From Arachis hypogaea (lineage: Eukaryota; Streptophyta; Magnoliopsida; Fabales; Fabaceae): a stretch of DNA of 64,000 bases. How positions within the stretch are numbered: the stretch's first letter is position 1; each line of letters opens with the position of its first letter. The position numbers and the translations under genes are program-made. Positions 1-11,521 of this stretch are shown piece by piece. The stretch is taken from positions 59,125,546 through 59,189,545 of the forward strand of contig NC_092054.1 of assembly GCF_003086295.3 (NCBI RefSeq). The letters are read 5' to 3'. The notes under the pieces are model-generated. The model was not told the DNA's origin, made no database searches, and saw only the letters and a list, made by a program, of their open reading frames with translations.

Positions 1-373
1 GAACCCGGTTAAACTGATTTCCTGTTTTTAACTAAAACTAACCAAGTAATCTTATAATATCATTCAAGCATCTTCTAATACTAATATAATGATAATATTA
101 TACTATTATCTCTCTTCTCTCATGAATTGAGTCCGGTTCGTCAAACAGAGCCTATTTACGAAAACTAGAATCAAAACTCCTAACCAATACGGCTCAAAAA
201 CTAGGTTCTTCGTGACTGTATTATCGAGCTTGCCTCATAAACGGTTCTAACTTAAAGATGACATAATGACAATGAGGATCGAGATACTTGTTGATATAGA
301 AGAGATGTTCCCTTTACTGATCTTCCTGAGAAATCTGTGCCTTTAGAAAAGATCTCGCGTACTCGAAGTTACA
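1..373 (-). repeat. Start of 3' LTR of element A
   Basis: Nearly the same sequence as 6584-6967, differing by small substitutions and by about 11 bases missing near the TGTAAC terminus. It is cut by the window edge. On the minus strand it follows a purine-rich stretch at 374-388 and the phrase AAATTTTGAGGGCAAAATTT, which also precedes the LTRs of element B (7270-7308), so A and B are related lineages. Confidence 0.8.
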
Positions 374-824
374 TTCTACTCTCCTAAAAGAAAATTTTGC
401 CCTCAAAATTTCAGTCGCGTGGAAGAATCCTTATTCAAGCGGTCTATTTTCTTCAAGCCATCCTAACAAAGAGATCGATTTGTTCCTTACAACATCCAAA
501 TCTCACACAGCCATATCCATGAAGATCATAACAGCTATGAAGATAGCTGTGGCTCACGTCGATTGATCGTTCGGAGCTCGATTAAACTATTCCTATTCAC
601 AGTCATTGAGGTCTTATTCGTACCAAATAATCAATATTAAGGTGATCAGTCTTAATATCTCAAGTGTGGCACGAAGATTCCTAAAATGATCGCTCATAGA
701 CATTCATGCCAAATGTATCTTAAAGATACCCTAACGGCATGAGACACACAAGCAGAGTATGCAATGAAGCATAGTCAGTCCACTCCCCAGGCTCTACTGG
801 GAACGAACTGCTCTGATACCAAAT
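374..824 (-). other. Interior of element A with tRNA-iMet PBS at 810-821
   Basis: Only about 450 bp lie between the two LTRs. The right end holds the complement of a primer-binding site (GCTCTGATACCA, 810-821). The left end holds the polypurine tract. No open frame of useful length and no gag, protease, RT or integrase motif was found. Primer site and tract are the minimum needed in cis for reverse transcription, so this resembles a TRIM- or LARD-like replication substrate. Confidence 0.7.
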
Positions 825-1924
825 TGTAATGACCCAATTTTCAATATGCCAAGATCATACTGGAAACTGAGCGCTACCAATTTGTCTTCATAATTATTAT
901 CTATTATTTATCATATTAGCCTGATTCGTTGTTAAAAGCGTAGTTAATTTGTGAGGTATATATTTTTTTAAAACATTTAGGTCAATATACAGAATCATTC
1001 ATAATCAACTCACAACTGATAACAGATAAAACAGTTATAAGCAGCCACACATAAATACATCACAAGTAGCTAGCAATATTCAGTGATCCACCCTTTATTA
1101 GAGTATAGACCTTCAGTTAGAACACCCCTAGATATAGCTAGATAATAACTATATACATATACATACAAACAACATCCCAGGTCCTGATCCTATTCAAGAG
1201 GTCCCTAAGCTGGCACCTAGGCTAGCCTAGACTCTATACTCACCTAGTCCCTCTAAACTACTAAACTGAGGGAAAGTACGTTCTAAGTCTTCAAAACTCA
1301 AGTCAGGTGGAACATCATTAAAAGGTAGAACATCATCTGCTACTCCTCTGCACGATCATACATTGCCATAGGACGTCTCTCTGGTACCTCATCAAGTAGC
1401 CACACAGCAGGAGTCTCGTACACAAGGTTTAGGTTAAAGTTCACGTACAAACGGGGAGCAAACATTGGCTGGTCTCCCAGTATATACATATAAACAGAGA
1501 ACGAGATTCACCCTAGACTCAGAAAACTACCTAGAGTGGAATCCTCTTTGTAAAACGGTCATCAGTAGATTACGGAAGGGTACTCCTGCTTCCATCTGAA
1601 GGGGGAAGGGAGAGAGAAGGGGTAAGAACTGGGGAGTTCTTAGTAGGGCCGGGGTTATTAGTTAAGTTCATTAATTCCGTGTTGTTTTGTAGGTAAATAG
1701 CAAAATACAGAAAGCAGTAAATAGAAGATACCGATAAATAAAGAAGATAGAGAAAACAGATAGCAGAACACAAACAGAAGAATACAAGAAAATAACACAA
1801 ACACAAAAAATAGAATACACACAAAGAAAGCATACATTCATACAATAAACATAATGGAAGAAATGCACAACCAAGTATGATGCATGTCTAGCCTTAATGC
1901 AGGTAATGAGCTCATTTGTCGGTT

Positions 1925-2245
1925 ACATACCCGCTCCCGACGTTACCTAGCAACCTCTGTCTGGATAAGGCTTTCCTGTTGGCAATACCCACTGCAAGCA
2001 ACCTTTGTCTTGCATGGCGGCACTTATTAGCTGATATACGCCCAACACACTCACTGTAAGCAACCTCTGTCTTACAGGAGCACAACACACTCACTGTAAG
2101 CAACCTTTGTCTTACATGAGTACAACACACTCACTGTAAGCAACCTTTGTCTTACATGAGTACAACACACTCACTGTAAGCAACCTCTGTCTTACAGGAG
2201 CACACTGATCTCGATACCTCTGCAAGCAACCTCTGTCTTACAGTA
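1925..2245 (+). repeat. 40-bp tandem repeat of small hairpins in LTR A
   Basis: Four consecutive units of exactly 40 bp run from about 2044 to 2204 (matching points at 2051, 2091, 2131 and 2171). Each has an inverted repeat, CTGTAAG then CAACCTCTGT then CTTACAG, with the arms alternating between CTGTAAG/CTTACAG and TGTAAG/CTTACA types. Diverged single units flank the core near 1940, 1990 and 2222. The array lies inside an LTR, so it is copied with the element. Confidence 0.85.
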
Positions 2246-2879
2246 AAGTATTATAGCAAGGTATCCCAGGAAAGCATTCTCAGTGGTCGTACCACCATCT
2301 ATCTGACTGCCTCAATGCAGCAGATGAACATACAAATATCTTTGGAGTTGCCTTAATGCAACAAATGACCTTTCAATAGGCCCTCTGTTTATTCTCTATT
2401 CACTTTATCATATTACTCTTTTCTCCTTATATCTCTTAACTCTATTCTGGTTTCTCTTTTCTCTGTATCTCTTTACTTTGCTCTGGTTACTCTGCTCTGA
2501 TTTCTCTGCTTAACGTATGTATTTAAAGCTTATGTAAATTTTGGTATGAATAGTTAGCATGTCCCAAGTATAGGTTCATTAAGTCTATACTGAAACAGTT
2601 TAACTTTTCATATTATACTGATGCCAGGGCATTTTGGCCAGTTTCACTGACCTTTTCTTTACTGTTTTAGGGTAGTTTCATGCATTTTCTTAGGAAATAA
2701 GCAAGTTTTGGGTAGACTTTCACTTACATCTTGATTCAAGCAAACATTGTGCACTTTACATGATTCCATGAGAATTATGCAAGAATTGTATAACAAACTG
2801 GATGATGCATGTCTCATGATTTGAATTAGAACTTTGATGCACTCTATTGCTTAATTTTAGGACAAAGGAAGCAAGGAAG

Positions 2880-3800
2880 AACCACGTTAGCAGCCATGTT
2901 AGTCTAACTAACGTAACCACTAACGTGGGATGGGAGCTAGCTTGCAATGATAATGAGAAAAGTAATCGCAAATAACATCCTCAAAGCCATCATAGCCCAC
3001 GTTAAGAGTCACATTAACTAAGTTAACGTGAACTCTAACGTGGAAGAAGGAAATGAAGCCAACGTTAGTGACACTCACCTTTGTCACTAACCTTGGACCA
3101 AGCTCATATTGGCCACGTTAAGAGCCACGTTAACTCAGTTAACGTGGACTCTAACGTGGGAAAGCAAAAGAATGGCCAACGTTAGTGACACTCACCTTTG
3201 TCACTAACGTTGGACTAAGCCACTTTGAGCCACGTTAGTTGCCACATTAACTTAGTTAACGTGGAAGCTAACGTGGAGGGAGCAAGAATCGCCAACGTTA
3301 GTGACACTCACCTTTGTCACTAACGTTGGAATGAGCCACTATGAGCAACGTTAACTCCCACGTTAACTTAGTTAACGTGGAAGCTAATGTGGATGAAAGA
3401 AGGATGAGCCAACGTTAGTGACACTCACCTTTGTCACTAACGTTGGAGATGGCTATCACCACCACGTTAGAAGCCACGTTAACCTAGTTAACGTGAACTC
3501 TAACGTGGGAAATAGGGGCGTTTTGAAACGTTAGTGACAAAAGTAAGTGTCACTAACGTTTTCAAAAATTTGGCAAGCCTACGTTAAAGGTCACGTTAGC
3601 CACACTAACGTGAACTCTAACGTAGGGAAGGGAGGATTCTCAACGTTATTGGAAAAGGTAAGTCCCAATAACGTGTGCGAAGGATCAAGAGGCAACGTTA
3701 GTGGTCACGTTGGTGCCACTAACATCGAAGTTAACGTGGATCACCCTTGGGTTAGGAACGTTAGTGAAAAAGGTGACTGCCACTAACGTTCTTGAACCCA
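2880..3800 (+). repeat. 116-bp palindromic minisatellite inside S1
   Basis: About eight units with spacing 115-117 bp; the AACGTTA landmark falls at 3061, 3178, 3294, 3411, 3527, 3642 and 3757. Each unit contains two different self-complementary parts. One is CCAACGTTAGTGACA facing its complement TGTCACTAACGTTGG across a short CTCACCTT spacer. The other is a nested palindrome of CCACGTTA and TAACGTGG words around AGTTAAC. The last units are diverged. An RNA copy would fold into a row of strong hairpins on either strand. Confidence 0.9.
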
Positions 3801-3974
3801 CACTTTCACTTAACGTTAACACCACTAATGTCCTAAGCTAAAAGTTCCTGCCTACTTCACACTTTCTCTCTGCAAGTAAAGCTAAGCCCACTGAAGAGGA
3901 TAACTGCTTCAAACTCAAGATCCAAAGGCCCATATCCAAGATTTGAAGAACCAACTAGAAGATCAGAAGAGTAG

Positions 3975-3982
3975 TATATATA
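3975..3982 (+). promoter_or_regulatory. TATA box of S1 LTR
   Basis: TATATATA followed by GGGGTAG. It lies downstream of the palindromic array and about 1 kb before the LTR end, a suitable place for the U3/R promoter. It is inferred from sequence only. Confidence 0.5.
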
Positions 3983-4871
3983 GGGGTAGTTTTGAATCAA
4001 AAAGGGGGTTGGAAATTTGAGAACTACTCTCTATATTTTACTTTCTCTGCATCTTCTAGTTTACTTTTCATAATGTATTTTCCATCTATGATTTTCATTC
4101 CCAGAGCTATGAACAACTAAACCCCTTTCATTGGGTTAGGGAGCTTTGTTGTAATTTGATGGATCAATAGTAGTTTTCATTATTCTTCTTCTATCTTTTC
4201 TCTTGATTTTACTAGAAAGCTTTCAATCTTCATTCAATTGGGTAGTTATCTTGGAAAAGAAGCTATTCATACTTGGATCTCTTCGGAACTTTGGAAGAGG
4301 AATGAAGAGATCATGCTAGAAATGCTTTCTCATGTTGGACCAAATTGGGGTTTGGATGGATATAGTGACATATAATCCTACCGACACTTTGATTTGGAAA
4401 TACATGTGGTATAATCAGTGACCATACTTCATCTCTTCTCATGAGCAATTGACCAAAGAATTGGCTATTGATCAAGATTTGAGAGATTGAATTACCAAGA
4501 AATTGAAATTCGATCACTTAAGATTGCCAAGGAGATCAATGAATGCATTGATTGAGGAAGAGATGAAAATGAACTTGATCCGGAGAATGCAACATCTTCT
4601 AAGCCCAATGAATTCCCCATTTCTGATCTTACCCATTCTCTATAAATTCTGCAATCTACTTTTATGAGCATCTTCCCCATTCCCATTTAAGATTCTACAA
4701 TTTACTTTCTGCTATTTACATTCAGCTCTTTATTTCCAGCATTTACGTTTTCTGCTATTTACTTTCCTGCCATTTAATTTTCTGCAAATCTCAAATCGAA
4801 TTCTGCTTAGTTCAACTAGAACATTCCTCTAATTAAAGTTGCTTGACCAATCAATCCCTGTGGTATTCGAC

Positions 4872-4887
4872 CTCACTCTATTGTGAG
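4872..4887 (+). other. U5 hairpin of S1
   Basis: CTCAC, loop TCTATT, GTGAG, directly after TTCGAC. It occupies the same position as CCTTAC/GTAAGG in S2 and E1 and CCGAGG/CTTCGG in E2 and E3, with a different stem sequence each time. It falls about 70 bp before the LTR end. Confidence 0.55.
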
Positions 4888-4961
4888 TTTTTACTTGACG
4901 ATAATTCGGTATACTTGCCGAAGGAAAATTGTTGAGAGACAAGTTTCCATGCATCATATAC

Positions 4962-6583
4962 CTAACCCTAGCCGCAACTCAAGGACTAACTATGTTTCCC
5001 AAGTTCGTTCGCTAGTCTCTATCAGTTTTTCTGTTATTAAAACTTTACAGACTTTTCTTTGGTTCTTATCTTTTCTTCAAATTTTTATCTTTCCTTTATC
5101 TTTGCCTCACTAATATGTTATTACCACTCTCTAAGTGTTTTATGAAGGTAATTATGAGATTCTACGCTTAAAGTTGTCTTTCTAAAGCTTTTACAGAAAA
5201 CTGCCTTTTTCACATTATTTTATTATTTTTATTAAAATATTATTTTTAATTAAATATTATTATTTAATATTTTATTATTATTTATTATTTTATTATTAAA
5301 TTTCGAAAATTACCTTACCTTTTACTTTTAACCTTTAAAATTTACTTTTTACCACCCGTAACTTTTAACATTTCTACTTTAACCACCATAACTTTCAGGA
5401 ATTACCAAATAATCCCCCAAACACAAAAAATTTTAATTCCTTGCCCTTTTAAGGATCTAAAGCCTGTTCTTCATTTTTTTATCACACTCAAAGTGTTCTT
5501 CATGTTCTTCATAAATTCTTCAAATTCTTTCTCTGTTTTTACACGTTTTTCAATCTTTTCAGCAACCAATTTTTACCAAAATTCATAATAAATTCTCAGA
5601 CACTAAAACCCCATCTTTTCCACATGATTTCAACACAAATTGAGCCCCAATTTAAGGATTAGGGTTTTTTTTCCAGCAGCCACAAGAACACAAGTTCATA
5701 GCTTGAATTTCATCAAATTTCATCAAAATTTCACCAAATTTTCACCAAGAATCAATCATATATGCAACCAATTTTTAGCACAGCCAAATCATACAACATT
5801 CACACAACTCAAACACAAATAATCAAGATTAATTTCGTCACACCCTACCTGGTTTTGCTGCTCCTAATTCGGTTATACTTTCAGGTGGTCCTTAAGCACT
5901 TTTTCCTCCTAAATCACATCAAGAACAACTTTAAATCCAAAAACCCTCAACTGAACAAATCTCACTCAGCACGTTAGGAAGGGATTTCTCACCTTAGAGT
6001 TGCTGGAAATTAATGTTTCTTGGCCCTCAAGTAAAGTTAAGCATGATTCCTAAGGAAGAACATCAAGAAAACACATGTTTGAGCATGTTTCCTTGAAAAC
6101 CAAATTCAAATGGCAAAGGGACAGCCATCTAACCTTATTTCCTGCCTTGATAAGTTACATGATTATGTAGAGGAAGAAGAGAGGATCATTTTGGTGAAAT
6201 CGGAATTTTGATTTGAGTTTTAGTTCAGAAGAAATCAAGCTTTGAAGATTAAGTGTTCATGAAAGTTTCTCTCTTTTCTCTCTTGTTATTTTCGGCCAAA
6301 ATGAAGAAATGAGACAGCCTTGGAGGTCTTGGGGATGTAAGGTGAGTTGTGATTGGTTGGCTTGAAGGTGGATTAAAATAATATTAAAATATCTCTGGTG
6401 TATAACTACTAAAACTAGGTGTATCGGAACACTTATAAAAATATCTCTAAAAATTATTTTCTGAGCTACTAGCATAAATGACACTAGTAACATATTTATG
6501 ATGAGAATAAAACATGTATGATGAGGCCTTAGCATTGTTAAAGTCATCAGAGAGTGCTGGTGCTAAGTTGTACCAGTAAACTG
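4962..6583 (-). other. LTR A, gene-free stretch
   Basis: AT-rich LTR sequence with a low-complexity TTATT patch at 5210-5300. Short frames here have no domain, coding bias or conserved partner in the window. I see no gene. Confidence 0.6.
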
Positions 6584-6967
6584 TGAACCCGGTTAAACCG
6601 ATTTCCTGTTTTTAACTAAAACTGGCCAAGTAATCTTATAATATCATTCAAGCATCTTCTAATACTAATATAATGATAATATTATACTATTATCTCTCTT
6701 CTCTCATGAATCGAGTCCGGTTCGTCAAACAGAGACTATTTATGAAAACTAGAATCAAAACTCCTAACCAATACGGCTCAAAAACTAGGTTCTTCGTGAC
6801 TGTGTTATCGAGCTTGCCTCATAAAAGGTTCTAACTTAAAGATGACATAATGACAATGAGGATCGAGATACTTGTTGATATAGAAGAGGTGCTCCCTTTA
6901 CTGATCTTCCGGAGAAATCCGCGCTTTTAAAAAAGATCTCGCGTACTCAAAAATCAGGGTAGTTACA

Positions 6968-7272
6968 CTTTTCAAGTAGCTTTGCCGCCTCACTTGTCCA
7001 ACTTTCATGAGGTATTCCACGTGTCACAACTCAGTAAGTACGCATCGGATGTGGCTCATGTGTTAGAGCCTGAGTCAGTCGAGTTTAAGGAGAACTTGAC
7101 ATTTCAAGTGACACCGGTACGTATTGACGTTACTAGTATGAAGAAACTGAGGGGAAAGGAAGTTCAGTTGGCTAAAGTTGCTTGGAAGTGAGCAGGAGTG
7201 GAAGAGCATACTTGGGAATTGGAGCCCAAGATGCGGAAGGATTATACCGAGCTATTCTCAGGTAATCACTAA
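6968..7272 (+). pseudogene. B1 pol: last 100 codons of integrase/chromodomain
   Basis: The translated fragment matches the C-terminus of the B2 polyprotein (45244-45557) almost residue for residue: an LPPHLSN...FHVSQL segment of the integrase C-terminal region, then VAWK and HTWELEP, the core of a group II chromodomain. An in-frame TGA at 7189 cuts the chromodomain, and the family stop is TAA at 7270. The left part is cut by the end of element A at 6967, so the rest of B1 lies to the left of the window. Its presence upstream of LTR 7309-21320 shows that this LTR is also the 3' LTR of B1. Confidence 0.85.
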
Positions 7273-7671
7273 ATTTTGAGGGCAAATTTTCTTATTTGGT
7301 GGGGAGAACGTAAGAACCGCAACTAATTAACCGTTTAAGTAAATAATTAATATTGCCCAAAGTAGGATCTGAAAATTTAGAATGAGAATTAAAGGATTTA
7401 AATATAATTTTTGAACTCAGTAGATTTTTCTGAGTCAGAAAATGTATTTCTGCAAAAAACCGAGTAAAACCGCGAACCGGCAGCTAAACCGGTTGAAACG
7501 GTTTAAGTCTGTCCGGTACTGTGTGAGAAAAATTAAAAACAGTACAAAACCTTAGAAAAATATTAGAAATGGAAAATCGGGCGTTAATTTTAAAGATTTG
7601 GCCCAAAATTGGGCCAAACAGGCTAAAAACGCTAACGAGTTGGACCGGACTCAAGTTGGGCCCAAGCCCAA

Positions 7672-7680
7672 TATATATAA
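7672..7680 (+). promoter_or_regulatory. TATA box in shared B LTR
   Basis: TATATATAA after GCCCAA, conserved in the right LTR at about 45958-45966. It is the only strong TATA match near the expected U3/R junction. Confidence 0.5.
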
Positions 7681-8894
7681 CCCAATTAATGAACCCTTTC
7701 ACTCTCATAAACACACACACATAGCTGAAAGCAAAAGAGGGAGAAGAGAGAAGAAGCACTATTCATCATCATCTTCTCAAGCTCATATCTTGAGCTACAG
7801 AGCTCCGATCGCCGTACCGTTTGCGGCCACGCGATCCTTGTGAAGAGCTCTACAAAACCCCCTAAGAAACTGGTAAGAAAATCACGAAATCCCTCTCAGT
7901 TTTTCCTTCCATAATTTCGAATTTCTCGGGTTTTGGATTAAGTGAAATTTTGTGATTTTGAGTGTTTAGGTACACTCTAGCCCTTGATTGACATCGGGTT
8001 TGGCTTCCAAAACTGTTGGGTTAAGGTGAGTTGTTCTTGAACTCTTGTGAATTGATTTATGGTGAGTATTAGGTTTTGATTTATGTGAAATATGTGATAT
8101 TAGCTTGAATAGTGGAGCCTGTTCGTGATTGTTGATGCTTGTTGGAGTTGGTTGGTGACTTGGTTGTGGTTGGAGGCTTGACTTTGCACTCAATTGGGGT
8201 TTTGGTATATTTTGGGAATTGGCCAAGGTATGGTTTCGGTTTCCTCTATGTAATATATAATATTTCTGGACACTTAGGCTAATAACCCATAGGGTAGGTT
8301 TGAATTGAAATGGTTGTTGAATGGTTGAATGATGATTTATGATGAGTTATGATGAATTGATGATTTTTGAATATGTTGATGAATTATGATGTTGAAATTG
8401 ATAAATATGGTGTGAAATATTTGGATCTAGATTAAATGAGATTGATTATGATGCTTGGTATTGATAGATTTATGATGGATGAATGTGTTGAGGAGCATTG
8501 ATTTTAATGTCATATATTTGATAATTGAGGTTGAGGATAATGAAGTGTAAAGGAAAGTTGGGTATGAATGGTGGAATGTGATACAAAGGATGAGTTATGA
8601 TGCAAATTGGAAGTATTGGTATGGTTTTGGTTTGATTTTGGTTGAGGATTGTGGAAAATTGAAAATTTGTGAACTTTTGGTAAAATTGAAATTTTGATGA
8701 ACTTCAATGAATCATATCTTGAGCTACGATGCTTGAAATTCAATGTATTTTATATCAAATCAAAGAAAATTGAACAAGCTTTAAAATGGTTTAAATTTTG
8801 TGGAAATCCAAGTTTGGTAGAAAAATATATGATTGTTGAAATTTTGATGTAAAAATCGGAAATTCTGCAACGTTGCAGAATTTTGTGATTTCGG

Positions 8895-9165
8895 GTTTGT
8901 GTGCGCACGCACAGCCTTATGCGTACGCACAGACAGGTGAAGGGTCACTGATGGGAGCGCTAGCACGCCCTGTGCGCACACACAACCAACTAAGTTTGGC
9001 AGGTTGTGTGCACACACAGACCTATGCGCACGCACACATTTGAAGGTGCATTCTGTTGAGAGGCGTTCGCATGCCTTGTGCGAGCAAACAGAATTGTAAA
9101 ATTTTGTACCTGCACGTACGCACACCTCTATGCGTATGCACACCCCTGTGCGTACGCACATGCCC
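8895..9165 (+). repeat. GTGCGTACGCAC palindromic repeats in B LTR
   Basis: Irregular repeats of self-complementary words: GTGTGCGCACGCAC, TGCGTACGCAC, TGCGCACACAC. They are spaced by non-repeat text, including a conserved GGTGAAGG...CACTGATGGGAGC segment. The same block is at 47170-47430. CpG density is far above the surrounding AT-rich LTR. Confidence 0.8.
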
Positions 9166-9843
9166 TGTTTTTCAACTAAAACTTTGTTTTTAATTATTTC
9201 ACCTCTCCAACAAGCTTGTAAACTTCTGTGACACCTATTTAAGACTATTTGCCTTATTTTCGGGTATTAAAACATGGGAAAAGGTCCTGGAATATTTACT
9301 TTGGTTATACCTTAAAAAGTTAGAGAACAGAGGCTTAGGTTCCTGGTGTACTGAGGATGGATTTAGTAGAGTGAGAAGGGAGAAAAATATATGAATTGAG
9401 AATTGATGAACTAATGAATTCAGAATGGAAATGTTGAATTGACAGTGGTTGAGATGAGTCGAGGACTCGGAATGAAATGATGGATCCATTCTATACTGAA
9501 AAATGTTTTTCTGAATACCACTGTATCACTATTTTATATTGAGATTTGTTGAGACGTCATGCGCCCGGCAGGGACGGCGGTTGGATCCCGCCTGTCGAGG
9601 TAGCGGCAGTGGCGTAAGAGCGGTGGTTTGTCCCGCTTGCGTTGAGATGTGAGGTCCGTGACAATAGTATCCCACTCGCATCCCTTCGGATCACTAGAGT
9701 GTGCAGGCACAAAACCCTGGACGGTGTTCTGACCACCACATCTCGGGGGTTCTAAATCATGATTCTGAAGGGCGACATCTCCATGGAGATGTGTTGGGTT
9801 GGCAGTTGAACCGAAAATGTGATATCACAGCCAGTAGGACAGG

Positions 9844-11483
9844 TGGTGCGCAGAAATCGTGACGGTTCCATTCCTTGGTAACGGCACTAAAAACTCAATA
9901 TGCATGTTCATAATCTTAGTTCTTTGTCACAACTTCGCACAACTAACCAGCAAGTGCACTGGGTCGTCCAAGTAATAAACCTTACGTGAGTAAGGGTCGA
10001 TCCCACGGAGATTGTCGGCTTGAAGCAAGCTATGGTCACCTTGTAAATCTCAGTCAGGCGGATTCAATTGATTATAGAGATTTAATAATTAAAAGATAAA
10101 TATAAAATAAAATAAAGATAGTGATACTTATGTAATTCATTGGTGAGAATTTCAGATAAGCATATAGAGATGCGTTCGTTCCTCCTGAACCTCTACTTTC
10201 CTATTATCTTCATCCAATCATTCATACTCCCTTCTATGGCAAGCTGTATGTTAGGCATCACCGTTGTCAATGGATACATCCTGTCCTCTCAGTGAAAATG
10301 GTCCAATGCGCTGTCACTGCATGGTTAATCATCTGTCGGTTCTCGATCATACTGGAATAGGATCCATTGATCCCTTTGCGTCTGTCACTACGCCCAGCAC
10401 TCGCGAGTTTGAAGCTCGTCGCAGCCATCCCTTCCCAGATCCTACTCGGAATACCACAGACAAGGTTTAGACTTTTTGGATCTCAAGAATGGCCATCCAT
10501 GGATTCTAACTTATACCACGAAGATTCTGATTAAGGAATCCCAGAGATACTCATTCAATCTAAGGTAGAACGGAAGTGGTTGTCAGGCACGCGTTCATAG
10601 TTGGGAATGATGATGACTGTCATGATCATCACATTCATATTGAGGTGCGAATGAATATCTTAGAATCGGAATAAGCTTGAATTGAATAGAAAAACAATAG
10701 TACTTTGTATTAATTCATGAGGAACAGCAGAGCTCCACACCTTAATCTATGGTGTGTAGAAACTCTACCGTTGAAAATACATAAGTGATGAAGATCCAGG
10801 CATGGCCGAGAGGCCAGCCCCCAAACGTGATCTAAAGATGAAACTAAAGATGTAAATGCAATAGTAAAAAGTCCTACTTATACTAAACTAGTTACTAGGA
10901 TTTATAGAAATGAGTAATTGATGCAGAAATTCACTTCTGGGGCCCACTTGGTGTGTGCATGGGCTGAGCATTGAGCTTTACACGTGTAGAGGCTTCTTTT
11001 GGAGTTGAACGCCAGTTTGTGAACTGTTTCTGGTGTTTAACTCCACTTTGTAACCTGTTTCTGACGTTTAACTCCATAATGCAGCATGGAACTGGCGTTG
11101 AACGCCATTTTGCGTCATCTAAACGCAGGCAAAGTATAAAATATTATATATTTCTGGAAAGCCCTGGATGTCTGCTTTCCAACACAATTGAGAGCGCGCC
11201 ATTTGGAGTTCTGTAGCTCCAGAAAATCCACTTTAAGTGCAGGGAGGTCAGAATCCAACAGCATCTGCAGTCCTTCTTCAACCTCTGAATCTGATTTTTG
11301 CTCAAGTCCCTCAATTTCAGCCAGAAATTACATGAAATCACAGAAAAACACACAAACTCATAGTAAAGTTTAGAAATGTGATTTTTATTTAAAAACTAAT
11401 AAAAATATACTAAAAAGTAACTAAATTATACTAAAAACTTTGTAAAAACAATGCCAAAAAGTATATAAATTATCCGCTCATCA
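9844..11483 (-). repeat. 3' LTR of E1
   Basis: Starts TGGTGCGCAG and ends CGCTCATCA on the plus strand, so the minus-strand LTR opens TGATGAGCGG. It is 1,640 bp, the same length as its partner. It contains the U5 hairpin CCTTAC-GTGA-GTAAGG (9980-9995), a degenerate internal PBS-like string at 9873-9894, and several TTTCTGGCGTTTAACTCC words at 10990-11110 that recur in the interior array. The short frames inside it have no support. Confidence 0.92.
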
Positions 11484-11521
11484 CAACACCAAACTTAAAT
11501 TGTTGCTTGTCCCCAAGCAAC
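11484..11521 (-). other. E1 terminal PPT with upstream RGGA hairpin
   Basis: On the minus strand GTTGCTTG-GGGA-CAAGCAAC (11521-11502, 8 bp perfect stem) is followed by AATTTAAGTTTGGTGTTG and then the LTR. The purine-rich AAGTTTGGTGTTG is where plus-strand synthesis should start. The same hairpin-PPT arrangement, with other stem bases, is seen at 13804-13842, 27756-27794, 29197-29234, 39960-39998 and 41728-41765. Confidence 0.8.

Larger units (their letters stand above)
2619..4956 (+). mobile_element. S1: solo LTR of an Athila/Tat-like retrotransposon, TSD TATAC
   Basis: Begins TGATGCCAGGGC and ends CCATGCATCA. Ends TGATGC/GCATCA form a 6-bp terminal inverted repeat. It is flanked by TATAC at 2614-2618 and again at 4957-4961, a perfect 5-bp target-site duplication, and no interior is present, so this is a solo LTR left by LTR-LTR recombination. 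It has a TATA box at 3975 and a U5-like tail with a CTCAC/GTGAG hairpin (4872-4887) after TTCGAC, the same layout as the tails of S2, E1 and E2. It sits inside the 5' LTR of element A, so it is younger than A. Confidence 0.9.
1..6967 (-). mobile_element. Element A: LTR retrotransposon with giant LTRs and minimal interior (left end off-window)
   Basis: Reading on the minus strand, the order is 5' LTR (6967 to 825), PBS (821-810), a 450-bp interior, a purine-rich tract (388-374) and the start of the 3' LTR (373 leftwards). Bases 1-373 match 6584-6967 closely, which proves the two LTR copies. LTR ends are TGTAAC and ATTACA. The PBS complements initiator-Met tRNA (TGGTATCAGAGC on the minus strand), as in gypsy chromoviruses. 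No gag or pol remains, so the element must have moved with enzymes from elsewhere, or lost its interior after insertion. Its right end abuts a pol fragment of B1 at 6968, so A is nested in B1. The matching TSD would be left of the window. The family is inferred from PBS and LTR ends only. Confidence 0.8.
825..6967 (-). repeat. 5' LTR of element A, interrupted by solo LTR S1
   Basis: Starts TGTAATGACC at 825, directly beside the PBS, and ends GTTACA at 6967. Removing S1 and one TSD leaves about 3,800 bp, very long for an LTR. The right 384 bp are repeated at 1-373. It contains the 40-bp hairpin repeat array at 2044-2204. The rest (826-1900, 2245-2618 and 4962-6583) is AT-rich and shows no supported coding region; the short frames there have no recognisable content. 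Confidence 0.75.

Noticed and set aside
2044..2204. Regular short repeats resembling a CRISPR array
   Set aside because: Units are contiguous with no unique spacers, inside a plant LTR.
2803..4956. Alternative S1 left edge at TGATGCATG (2803), which gives a longer terminal inverted repeat
   Set aside because: The flanks CTGGA and TATAC do not match, whereas the edge at 2619 gives a perfect TATAC duplication.
7598..7843. Open frames at the B LTR promoter region (also 45854-46120)
   Set aside because: Conserved only as LTR copies; they span the TATA region and encode no recognisable protein.
10264..10470. Open frame in the E1 LTR (and its copy at 19165-19371)
   Set aside because: It recurs only because the LTR is duplicated; no domain, and the S2 copy does not keep it.
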